A DNA stretch of 24,513 bases, taken from IMG/VR virus record IMGVR_UViG_3300006076_000026, positions 1 through 24,513 of that record. The stretch is one strand, 5' to 3'. Under the pieces are notes generated by a model. The model made no database searches. It saw only the letters and a program-made list of their open reading frames with translations, and was not told the DNA's origin. The DNA comes from a virus. Shown piece by piece: positions 1-7,400 of this stretch (positions are counted from its first letter, which is position 1; each line of letters opens with the position of its first letter). Both the position numbers and the translations under genes were made by a program.

Positions 1-385
1 TTCTGCTGTCTCCTTTAATGAACATTTCATATCCACTTTTATAGTCAGCTTTACCATCAAATATATATCTATTTTTATTTCCAAAATGTTCTTTAATATG
101 TAATAGACCTTCTGTCATAATAGTCGATAATCCATTAACATCTATATATTTAGGTTTATATTCTACTAATTCATAATCAACATATTTTAATATTTCTTTA
201 ACCATTAATATTCTTTGTGATTTACTTAATTTTTTACTGTCATTAGCAAAAGATATATCATTAATAGAACAATTATCTTTTAATTTTACACCACAAATAT
301 ATAATGACCCTGCGAAATTGCCCCTTCCACATTCATCAACTCCCACTACATTATTGTTATATTCTGTATCTAGTTCTTTTAACAT
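1..385 (-). CDS. rnhB: Ribonuclease HII, partial (C terminus beyond window edge)
   Basis: RNase HII cleaves the RNA strand of RNA/DNA hybrids, including single ribonucleotides, and could remove primers during phage replication. The gene starts at an ATG (complement of 383-385) preceded by an AAGGAAA ribosome site and runs off the left edge after 128 residues. Residues 15-26 (GVDECGRGNFAG) match the family signature G-[IV]-D-E-x-G-R-G-x-x-A-G, with catalytic Asp17 and Glu18. Lys51-Lys52-Leu53 fits the conserved D-S-K-x-L segment, and Asp110 in YIFDGK is the expected third acidic residue. The visible end (IKGDSR) fits the K-G-D segment before the A-A-S-I-x-A-K-V motif, which lies outside the window. 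T4 itself uses an unrelated FEN-type RNase H, so a type 2 enzyme here is notable. It is divergent from the endonuclease VII gene. Confidence 0.9.
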   Translation of the reverse strand, partial: MLKELDTEYNNNVVGVDECGRGNFAGSLYICGVKLKDNCSINDISFANDSKKLSKSQRILMVKEILKYVDYELVEYKPKYIDVNGLSTIMTEGLLHIKEHFGNKNRYIFDGKADYKSGYEMFIKGDSR

Positions 386-403
386 TTTCTTTTTCCTTTT
401 TAT

Positions 404-411
404 TATAAATA
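404..411 (+). promoter_or_regulatory. T4-type late promoter box upstream of endonuclease VII
   Basis: Exact TATAAATA, about 40 bases upstream of the endonuclease VII start codon. T4 late promoters consist of this single -10-like octamer. In DNA this AT-rich the octamer will also arise by chance several times per strand in the window, so its position in front of a late-type gene is the main support. Confidence 0.5.
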
Positions 412-452
412 AATTATATAGAAAAAATACTTAATATAAATGAAGGATATAA

Positions 453-989
453 ATGAATAAAGAAATAATAAAATTTAAACAATTAAACAATTCAGACATC
501 CCAGAAGTAAGAGAGCAGATTTTAAAAGAGCAAAATGGTTTATGTGTTTTATGTGGAGATGAAATTACAGAAAAAACTGGTATTTCACTAGACCATCAAC
601 ATAGAACAAAATCATCTATTATAGGTGAGAATGGAGGTGGACTTATTAGGGGTGTGCTTTGTAGAAGATGTAATGTATTTGAAGGAAAGATATGGAATAA
701 TAGTAAGCGTTTTGGTTTAAATGATAACTTAAGTAATTGGCTTAGAACTCTAGCTGATTATTTAGATAAAGAAAATTATCCATTAATACATCCTAGTGAA
801 AAACCTCAACCTAAAAAACTTTCAAAGAAAAACTATAATAAATGCAAAAAATTATACGATAATGAAGAGTTTATACCTAAAAGGAAAAATCAAAAGAAAA
901 AACCTTTTCCTGATTATCCTAAAAGTGGAAAGCCAACTAAGATATTAATTGAACTATTTAATAGATTTGAAGTAGCATTATATAATTAA
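453..989 (+). CDS. 49: Recombination endonuclease VII (Holliday-junction resolvase, gp49-like)
   Basis: Endonuclease VII cuts Holliday junctions, Y-branches and mismatched DNA so that replicated, recombined phage DNA can be packaged. The 178-aa protein carries the zinc site Cys31-x2-Cys34 and Cys70-x2-Cys73, with the beta-beta-alpha nuclease motif between them: Asp47-His48-x-His50 in ISLDHQHR and Asn74 in RGVLCRRCN. These correspond to the zinc cysteines, Asp40 and Asn62 of T4 endonuclease VII, so the enzyme looks active. Length is close to T4 gp49 (157 aa) with a basic C-terminal extension (residues about 115-155 rich in Lys/Pro). The start has an AAGGAT-type ribosome site, and a TATAAATA box lies upstream. 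A wider HNH reading is possible, but the C-x2-C / DHxH / RGxLCxxCN arrangement is specific. Confidence 0.95.
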   Translation: MNKEIIKFKQLNNSDIPEVREQILKEQNGLCVLCGDEITEKTGISLDHQHRTKSSIIGENGGGLIRGVLCRRCNVFEGKIWNNSKRFGLNDNLSNWLRTLADYLDKENYPLIHPSEKPQPKKLSKKNYNKCKKLYDNEEFIPKRKNQKKKPFPDYPKSGKPTKILIELFNRFEVALYN

Positions 990-1005
990 AACTATTAATT
1001 ATATA
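979..1005. terminator. AT-only hairpin between convergent genes
   Basis: Perfect 11-bp inverted repeat (979-989 with 995-1005) around a 5-base loop. It covers the stop codon of the endonuclease VII gene and ends just before the stop of the converging 105-aa gene. All stem pairs are A-T, so it is a weak hairpin; position is the main argument for a bidirectional terminator. Confidence 0.45.
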
Positions 1006-1006
1006 T

Positions 1007-1324
1007 CTATTTTGCTCTAATATCATCAATAGCCTTTTGTACTGATAACTCTCTTTCCTTTTCACCAATATTTTTACCATTAAATTTATATATGGTGATA
1101 TTTGATATTTTATCATCAATTTCATAGTAATTACCTATACCATCTTTATTAGTGACTTTATAACCTTTTTTATATTTTCTTATATTCAATTGTACAGGCC
1201 ATACTCTTCTTTGGATTATAAATTTTAAAACTTTTAGGCCATTACCATCTTTTTTTAATTTTAATAATTTAGAGTAATTTTTATTCTCATATGCTTCATT
1301 TATATATTTTTTAAATATTTTCAT
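1007..1324 (-). CDS. Small basic protein with a T4 internal-protein-like capsid-targeting N terminus
   Basis: Hypothetical 105-aa, strongly basic protein. I recognise no domain in the body (residues 12-105). The first 11 residues, MKIFKKYINEA, follow the pattern of the capsid-targeting sequence of T4 internal proteins IPI-IPIII (MKTYQEFIAEA): M-K-x-aromatic-x-x-aromatic-I-x-E-A. In T4 this peptide carries the protein into the prohead core and is cut by the gp21 protease after the Glu, so cleavage after Glu10 is predicted. A gp21-type protease is encoded at 22349-23224. A small, Lys-rich body also suits a DNA-associated protein injected with the genome. The ribosome site is AAGGATC, the class used by several non-structural genes here. 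The gene converges on endonuclease VII. The coding call is good; the internal-protein role is inference. Confidence 0.75.
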   Translation of the reverse strand: MKIFKKYINEAYENKNYSKLLKLKKDGNGLKVLKFIIQRRVWPVQLNIRKYKKGYKVTNKDGIGNYYEIDDKISNITIYKFNGKNIGEKERELSVQKAIDDIRAK

Positions 1325-1416
1325 TTATGATCCTTATAGTATATATAATATATTATATCTACATTTATCTTTATATTAGCTTAAATACAATAAATATATT
1401 ATATTATTCTGTATTA

Positions 1417-1424
1417 TATAAATA
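1417..1424 (+). promoter_or_regulatory. Possible distal late promoter of the fibre module
   Basis: Exact TATAAATA about 130 bases upstream of the 136-aa gene. If used, the transcript would begin with the long hairpin at 1440-1519; the nearer copy at 1518-1525 would give a transcript without it. The surrounding sequence is nearly pure A+T, so a chance match is quite possible. Confidence 0.3.
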
Positions 1425-1439
1425 TTATTATAAAAATAA

Positions 1440-1519
1440 TATAATCGCTATCCTAAACTATTATAGGAATTGTAATAGATGAACACATATCTTTATAATA
1501 GTTTAAGATAGTGATTATA
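1440..1519. repeat. Long imperfect inverted repeat directly upstream of a late promoter
   Basis: Arms 1440-1465 and 1494-1519 pair over 26 positions with only one mismatch (C1453/A1506) and one G-U (G1447/T1512). The innermost 12 pairs (1454-1465 with 1494-1505) are perfect. The 28-base loop contains a further small AGAT/ATCT pairing. The right arm ends inside the TATAAATA box at 1518-1525. It lies between a minus-strand gene start and the first fibre gene, so it may be a regulatory hairpin or a barrier between transcription units. Confidence 0.8.
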
Positions 1520-1525
1520 TAAATA
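1518..1525 (+). promoter_or_regulatory. Late promoter of the fibre module
   Basis: Exact TATAAATA 27 bases before the ATG of the 136-aa gene, with an AAAGGGAGAG ribosome site in between. Its first two bases overlap the right arm of the 1440-1519 inverted repeat. Confidence 0.6.
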
Positions 1526-1552
1526 TATATAAAATAAAGGGAGAGTTATAAT

Positions 1553-1963
1553 ATGGCAAATAAAAATATTAAAGATTTAAAAATAAAAGAAATTGAATTA
1601 TTTAGAAATGGTGAAAGAGCCAATGAAGATAATCTTAATAGACCTATAAAACAGTTAAGAGATAATCAAAAGTCAATAACTTCTGTAATAGAAGATATTA
1701 AAAAAGTTTTAGATTCAGGAGATGTAAATTTAGATGAACTCAAAGAAATAGCTGATAAGGTAAAAGAGTTCCAAGCTATTCTTAAAAGTAATGATGAAAA
1801 TTTTGATTCTATACAAGAGATAGTAAATCAATTGAAAAATACTAAAAAACAAGTGGATAATGAGCATAATACAGCTGGTGAGCATATTTATGTAGATAGA
1901 AAAAACAAAACTAAATATAGATTTTTTGTTGAAGATGACACAATTAAATTAGAGGAGGTTTAG
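1553..1963 (+). CDS. Probable tail-fibre-associated structural protein, coiled coil
   Basis: A 136-aa protein of uncertain role, first gene of a late fibre operon. The N terminus has a pattern seen in phage fibre and baseplate accessory proteins: a short beta segment then FRNGERANEDNLNRPIKQL (residues 17-35). Residues 36-100 are heptad-like helix, including two related stretches (LDELKEIADKVKEF and FDSIQEIVNQLKNT) of the L-x-x-L-x-E-I-x-x-x-I-K type common in fibre shafts. The C terminus (residues 110-136, EHIYVDRKNKTKYRFFVEDD) looks like a small beta hairpin. It is followed after one base by the 722-aa fibre gene, whose strong AGGAGG site lies inside this gene's end, which suggests translational coupling. 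The protein may trimerise and attach the fibre. Function is inferred from context and low-complexity patterns only. Confidence 0.75.
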   Translation: MANKNIKDLKIKEIELFRNGERANEDNLNRPIKQLRDNQKSITSVIEDIKKVLDSGDVNLDELKEIADKVKEFQAILKSNDENFDSIQEIVNQLKNTKKQVDNEHNTAGEHIYVDRKNKTKYRFFVEDDTIKLEEV

Positions 1964-1964
1964 G

Positions 1965-4133
1965 ATGAGCAAAAAAGTATTAAGTTTTGGCAATAACAAG
2001 GCTATTCATAGTGACATTGAAAAAACATTTTCACAAAGATTATCAGATGCAAAAGGAGTAAGTGATTTTAAAGGTAAACTACAATTAAAAGGTTTAGATG
2101 TAGCAACTCAACAATATGTTTTAGATAAATTAAAAAATTTAGATGGTTTAAATGTAGCTACTAAAGAATATGTTGAAGCTAAAATATTAGGACTTGATTT
2201 AGATGGTTTTGATTTTGAAGAGATTAAAAAGAAAACTTTAGACCTTATAAAAATCAATTATAATAACTTAGATGGCACAAGAACATATAATTTTATTGGA
2301 GATGGTAAAACTACTAAATTCAATTTTTATAGTAGAGGTACAGATATTGCAGTATTTATTGAAGGTATTAAAATTAATAAATCTGAGTTTACAGTTAATA
2401 TCAACGAAAAAACTCAAGTTGCTAATAGTATTACTTTTCATAAAGCTCCTCAAGATGGAGATGAAATTTCTTGTCTAGCATTTGGTGGATTAGATGTTTA
2501 TAGTAAAAAAGAAGTTGATGATCTTATAAATGATATTAAACCTGAAATGTCAGGAGATGAAATTTATAATAAAATAAAAAGTAAATTTGCTACTAAACAA
2601 GAACTAAAAGATGCTATTTTGAATGTGAGTACTGTTAAAGGTAAGCCTATCGCTTCAGAAAATTATGTTGATCAACAAATTTCTGCTATTAATGGTAATG
2701 TAGAGAAAAATATAGAAATAGCACAAGAATATTCTTTTGTATCAGATGGTAAAACTAAAACTTTTGTATTTCCATTCTTAGGGACAGGTTTTTCAGTTTT
2801 CATAGATGGTATTAAAATACAAGAAGATGATTTTATATCAAATTTTAACAAAAATACTAAAATAGGTAATTCTATTACATTAAAACAAGTACCTGCAGAA
2901 GGTTCTTTAATAGATTGTATATCTTATGGTAGAGGTGGAAATTTATTCACTAAAGATGAGGCTAGGAAAAACTTTGTATCTAAAGATGAAGCGAATAAAA
3001 TGTTTTCACAAGCTGTAGATGCAGATGGTAAAAAAATAGCAACTGAAGAATATGTTAATAAAAAAGTAGGTAGTTTAAGTGAATTAAATGTTGCTACTAA
3101 AAGTTATGTGGACAAAGAAATATCTACTATACCTTTTAAATTTAAAGGTAGAAAAATAGCTTCAGAAAATTTTGTAAATGATAGTTTATCTTCACTTACT
3201 ATTACAAAAGATACTGAAACTTTTGCTAAAAATTATACTTTTACAGGAGATGGTAAAACTAATAAATTCAATGTTATTTTTGCAGGAAATGGTATAAATG
3301 TTTTTGTAGACGGTATTTTGATTGATCCTGCAGAATATATTTTACATAGTAATTCAGAACATATAGGAGAGAGTATAGAACTAGAAAACACTCCTAAAGA
3401 AGGAGATACTATTACTATTTCAGTTTTTGGGGCTGGTAATGTATATTCAAGAACAGAAAATGATAAAGTATTTGTTAAAAAAGAAGATGTAAGACAAGCG
3501 CTAGAAGTAGCTGCAGGCGATAAAATAGCAACTGAAAAATATGTACAAGGTACAATTAATAAAGTTGAAAACAATGTAAATCTTACACATAGTTATTCTT
3601 TTATAGGAGATGGTAATAAGAAAACTTTTAGTTTCAGTTATATTCCTGAAGCAGTTCATATCTTTGTAGAGGGAGTTCTTGTTAAAGAAGATTCATATAC
3701 TAAAAATATTAGTAAAACTACAGGATTAGGTACTTCTATTACTTTAGAAAATGCACCAACAAAAGAAGATGAAATTGTATGTATCGCTTATGGTGGAGCA
3801 GATGTTTATAGTAAAACTCAAGCAAATAATAAATTTGTTCAAAAAGATGCTTATAAAAAAATAGCTAAAGATTATACAGCCTTAAGCGGAGATTATATTT
3901 TAGCAGATACAGCTAAAAATGGGGCTTTTAAAGTAACAATAAACTCTAAATTACCTGAATTTACCAAAATAAAAATTCTGGATGTAAAATCTAATTTTGA
4001 TAAAGATAATTTAATATTAACAGTATCGGGTTCAGATACTATTATGGGTTCAAGTGATGATTATAAATTATCTATAGCAGATGAATTTGTAACATTATTA
4101 AAAGTGGATAATGATTGGAGAGTAATCTCTTAG
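1965..4133 (+). CDS. Modular tail-fibre protein with four beta-domain repeats
   Basis: A 722-aa fibre. It has four copies of a roughly 73-residue domain starting at residues 108, 256, 424 and 544, each with Y-x-F-x-x-D-G-x-x-x-x-F near its start, F-[IV]-[DE]-G in the middle and a G-rich end near V-Y-S. The linkers carry eight copies of a short motif, [IV]-A-[TS]-x-x-[YF]-V (for example VATQQYV, VATKEYV, IASENYV, IATEKYV), the shaft motif common in trimeric phage fibres. Residues about 632-722 form a distinct C-terminal domain (YTALSGDYILADT to WRVIS) of a kind that often ends fibre and spike proteins. No protease or lyase signature is visible. It is co-transcribed with the 136-aa gene and followed by a hairpin. 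Receptor contact or a connector role for the next, larger fibre are both possible. Confidence 0.88.
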   Translation: MSKKVLSFGNNKAIHSDIEKTFSQRLSDAKGVSDFKGKLQLKGLDVATQQYVLDKLKNLDGLNVATKEYVEAKILGLDLDGFDFEEIKKKTLDLIKINYNNLDGTRTYNFIGDGKTTKFNFYSRGTDIAVFIEGIKINKSEFTVNINEKTQVANSITFHKAPQDGDEISCLAFGGLDVYSKKEVDDLINDIKPEMSGDEIYNKIKSKFATKQELKDAILNVSTVKGKPIASENYVDQQISAINGNVEKNIEIAQEYSFVSDGKTKTFVFPFLGTGFSVFIDGIKIQEDDFISNFNKNTKIGNSITLKQVPAEGSLIDCISYGRGGNLFTKDEARKNFVSKDEANKMFSQAVDADGKKIATEEYVNKKVGSLSELNVATKSYVDKEISTIPFKFKGRKIASENFVNDSLSSLTITKDTETFAKNYTFTGDGKTNKFNVIFAGNGINVFVDGILIDPAEYILHSNSEHIGESIELENTPKEGDTITISVFGAGNVYSRTENDKVFVKKEDVRQALEVAAGDKIATEKYVQGTINKVENNVNLTHSYSFIGDGNKKTFSFSYIPEAVHIFVEGVLVKEDSYTKNISKTTGLGTSITLENAPTKEDEIVCIAYGGADVYSKTQANNKFVQKDAYKKIAKDYTALSGDYILADTAKNGAFKVTINSKLPEFTKIKILDVKSNFDKDNLILTVSGSDTIMGSSDDYKLSIADEFVTLLKVDNDWRVIS
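2286..3815 (+). repeat. Four intragenic protein-domain repeats in the 722-aa fibre
   Basis: The repeat units lie at about 2286-2504, 2730-2948, 3234-3449 and 3594-3815. They are clearly related at protein level (shared D-G-K/N, F-I/V-D/E-G and G-[AGR]-[DGN]-V/L-[YF]-[ST] positions) but divergent at DNA level, so this is an old duplication and not a recent tandem expansion. Spacing is uneven because linkers with different numbers of A-T-x-x-Y-V motifs separate them. Confidence 0.85.
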
Positions 4134-4137
4134 AAAA

Positions 4138-4170
4138 TTTTTTAAGTCCTAAAATAAGGACTTAAAAAAA
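4138..4170. terminator. 13-bp hairpin after the 722-aa fibre gene
   Basis: Six T residues followed by AAGTCCT (4138-4150) pair perfectly with AGGACTT followed by A residues (4157-4169) around loop AAAATA. It starts four bases after the fibre stop codon, as a terminator or 3'-end stabiliser would. There is no U tract after the stem on either strand, so it is not a canonical intrinsic terminator. Confidence 0.55.
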
Positions 4171-4207
4171 TATCATAACATATCGCGACATAGTATATAT
4201 ATAAAAA

Positions 4208-4215
4208 TATAAATA
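4208..4215 (+). promoter_or_regulatory. Late promoter of the large fibre gene, distal
   Basis: Exact TATAAATA about 240 bases before the ATG at 4455. I see no exact octamer closer to the gene, so the transcript should start near 4222 and carry a leader of roughly 230 bases, very long for a T4-like late gene. Confidence 0.55.
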
Positions 4216-4221
4216 CTATTA

Positions 4222-4454
4222 AGATTAAAAAGAATATATTATATATTTTTTTAATTGGTTTAAAATTGAGATAGAGATACCCGTGAGGATTCCTTAAAAA
4301 GTCTCGACATTAAAAAATAAAAATATGTTTGAATAACTTTCCCTAAGTAAAAACTTCAAACAACGACTTATTATTGTCAAATATTTATATTTAATGGTAG
4401 GTGCTCTATATAGGGCTTAATATTAAAAAAATAAAAACAAAGGAGAAATAAATA
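4222..4454 (+). ncRNA. Long structured 5' leader of the large fibre gene
   Basis: No ORF fits this gene-free stretch. Visible pairings in order: a near-perfect hairpin at the predicted 5' end (ATTAAAAAGAATATAT with ATATATTTTTTTAAT, about 4224-4254); GAGAT (4268-4272 or 4274-4278) with GTCTC (4301-4305) enclosing CCCGTGAGGA and an AGGA/TCCT mini-hairpin; GTTTGAA/TTCAAAC enclosing an ACTT/AAGT hairpin (about 4328-4364); and GCTC/GGGC around 4403-4415. The islands of G+C contrast with the AT-rich surroundings. The last 20 bases are unstructured A-rich sequence with an AAAGGAG ribosome site. No known riboswitch or group I core is recognised. The role is unknown; translation timing or mRNA stability is plausible. 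Confidence 0.5.
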
Positions 4455-7400
4455 ATGGCAAATTATACAAGAAAACCGAATTATCACTTTAAAAGTAAAC
4501 ATTCTGTAGGTATTGATAAAGTACCAGCAGGTAGAATGGTAATCGTAGAGGACTTTGAGGGTGATGGTTCAATGGAAACTAAAACTTTCATCAAGAAAGA
4601 CCATGGAGCTAATTCAAAAATTACAGCTAGTACAACAATCGGTGATGCTCTTCAAACAACAGGACTTAAAAGTAATGTTTTAGTAGAGGCAAATAATACA
4701 AATATTGTTATGAATTCAATGATGACTAAGGCTGAGTTTGATAAAATAGCTGAGGCTAATAGAGATAAATTCGCTGGTAGTGGTGTTATAAATTACGGTT
4801 TATATAGTTCTATTAATGTTAGTGAAGATTTATGGGTTAGACATACTACATCTTGGCCAGGAACAAATAGCTTAGTTTTAGGATATCCAGAAAACTGTTG
4901 TTATAGAAAATCAGGTCGTGGTACTAAACAATATCCTAAATATAATGTTAATGGGAATGAGATTAAACTAGCAGAACTTAACTGGGGAGATGGTACTTTT
5001 GCTACTGGTGGAGTATTTAAATTCGCAGAGGCTTCAGGAATGATTCCAGCTATTACAGATAGTACAAAAGCACCAGCTATGAAACAAGGTGATATGACTA
5101 TTTTGAAAGATTTGAAAAGAAACTTCGTTCCTCATGTGGCAAGTAGTGATGATATTATACATAACTGGACCAATAATGGTACTACTGAAAGAGCAAATAT
5201 CACTAAAGTTGATAATAAAATTGTTAAAGTACAAAATAAATCAGGCAAGCAGTGGGGTTATTTGGCTACTAACATAAGTGGTAAAGATAATTATGTAAAA
5301 CTTATTAAAGGAGTAAAATATGAAATATCTTTTACTTTAACAGAAACAAATGATGGAATGAAGTTTGGTACTTGGAGTACAGGCAATAATAATTTTCGAG
5401 GAGTTGTTGGTGAAAATAAAGTTATATATACTCCTAATAGAAATGAAGACAGATTACATTTTTATGTTCAAGCTGGAGATAATGATAGTTATTTTAAAAT
5501 AGATGTAACTACTATTTCCATTAAACAAGCTCAGGAATCTCCTATCGTAGCTCTTCAAGATATAGATGCAGGTGATATTAAAAATAACTGTACTCATTTT
5601 GAAGCTAGAAGTTCTGTTTCAAGACAAGACTTAGTATTTTTAGAGACATGGCACGAAGATATTTCTGAAAAAGGAATAGTATATCCATTTGGTAATGTTC
5701 AATACAGAGGTGGAGATGTACACGGTTGTAAAGGAATTATCGATGGTAGTTTTGAGGGGGCTGATAGTTATTCATTATTCGGTAACTGGCAAGAACCTGG
5801 AGCATTAGTTGGTAGAGGTTATCCTTGGGAAGCAATGTCATTGGCAGAAAAAACTGCTTTTGTAGGAAATAAAGATAATAATATTTACGTAGATGGTTCT
5901 AAAATAATTCAAGTAAGATATAGAATAAGAGTTATTAAAGGTATAAATAATAAATGGCATAATGTACTAGCAAACAGTTCTTCAAACTCTCTAACGGCTC
6001 AATCATCAGGAAATTGGAATGTTAATGCTAAAGGTAAATCATGTGTAGTGCCTGTTTATAATGAAGATATATCTTCAAGTTGGTCAGCTAAATTTATGAC
6101 TAAAGGACATGGTATAGATGCCACTTATGCCGATTTAGGTTTATTTGCAATGGAGACAGGAACAGATAATGACGCAGTACAGGTAAAAATTCAAAAAGAA
6201 GCAGGAGCAATAGTACAAGCACTTCCAATAGCACTTGTTCAAAGAAGAAACTCAGGTGTTTGGCATGAAACTTTCAATCCAGAAGGTACAGCTAGGGTTT
6301 ATTATGATGGTAAAGCAGTAATATCTTATTTAGCACCAGAAGGTATTATTAAATCAACTGCAGATTGTTTTGATCATAATCTAATTGCTACTATTGATAT
6401 TACAGATCCTACTAATGCTAGTAGATTAGTTAATCTTGATGATGGTACAGATGATGCAAGTAAATATAAAGCAACAGGTACTATGTTATCTAAAATGTCA
6501 GGTAGACCAGATGGACTATATTCAGATGAAGTTAATGAAAGAGATGTTGAAGATTTAAGAATGTCAGCTCACAAGAAAACTTATGAAGAAATATTAGATG
6601 AAGCTACTACAAATGCTATAAATGGTAAAGTTAGAGGTAAAGAAACTACTAAAGAACTTATATTAAATTATACTGTTGACTCAAAACATTCAACATCAGG
6701 TAGTGGTTGGTATATTTATTGTGATAAAAATAACTTAAACTTGGAAGTAACTCTTGATAAACATAATTTAATAAATATCGATCGAAGAAATTGGACAAGT
6801 GATTTACTTTCTAGAGGTACTTTAGGTGAAAAAACTACAGCTATTATATATCATGAAGATGTTGGTTATGAAACATTTGGTTCATTTTATGCTGGAAATT
6901 ACTATTTTGGATGTTCTCATTCTGAAGATAGAAGTAAATTAAGTAAATTTGCTAATAAAAAAGGCGTAAGAATTATGGTATTTTCATCATTATATAGTAA
7001 ATATACACAAAATAATACATCTATAGCTTGTGATATTATTGGTGATCCTCGTAAACTTAAAACTAGAATTACTTTAGACATTAAAAGTGATGCTGTAGTT
7101 AAAATTACAAATAATCAATATGTATTATGTTCGGATAATAGTAGCAATGGTGGTAGAAAAGGTTATTACTATAGAAAAATTGGCGGAGATATAGAAAGTA
7201 TTCACACTAATAGTGGAGATGGTAAGCCTAATGAAGAAGGCGGACATATAGATTTCAGTGATGACCATGTATGGATTGAGTTATCTAATAAGGGTGAACT
7301 TGGTGGTTATAGAAAAGAATGGATGGAAAAAGGTATAGATGGTATCCCTCTTTTATATGATGAAAATGGTGAAAATTTATTACCTATAAATTTTGATTTA

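Noticed and set aside
2268-2478. Open frames overlapping the 722-aa fibre gene
   Set aside because: They are alternative-frame shadows of repeat 1 with no ribosome site or family resemblance.
4138-4170. Canonical intrinsic terminator
   Set aside because: A strong stem but no U tract after it on either strand; kept only as a hairpin of likely 3'-end function.
4222-4454. Group I intron or hammerhead ribozyme in the fibre leader
   Set aside because: CAACGAC and GTCTC fragments invite the idea, but the paired P3/P7 core, the S element and the CUGANGA/GAAA hammerhead core are absent.
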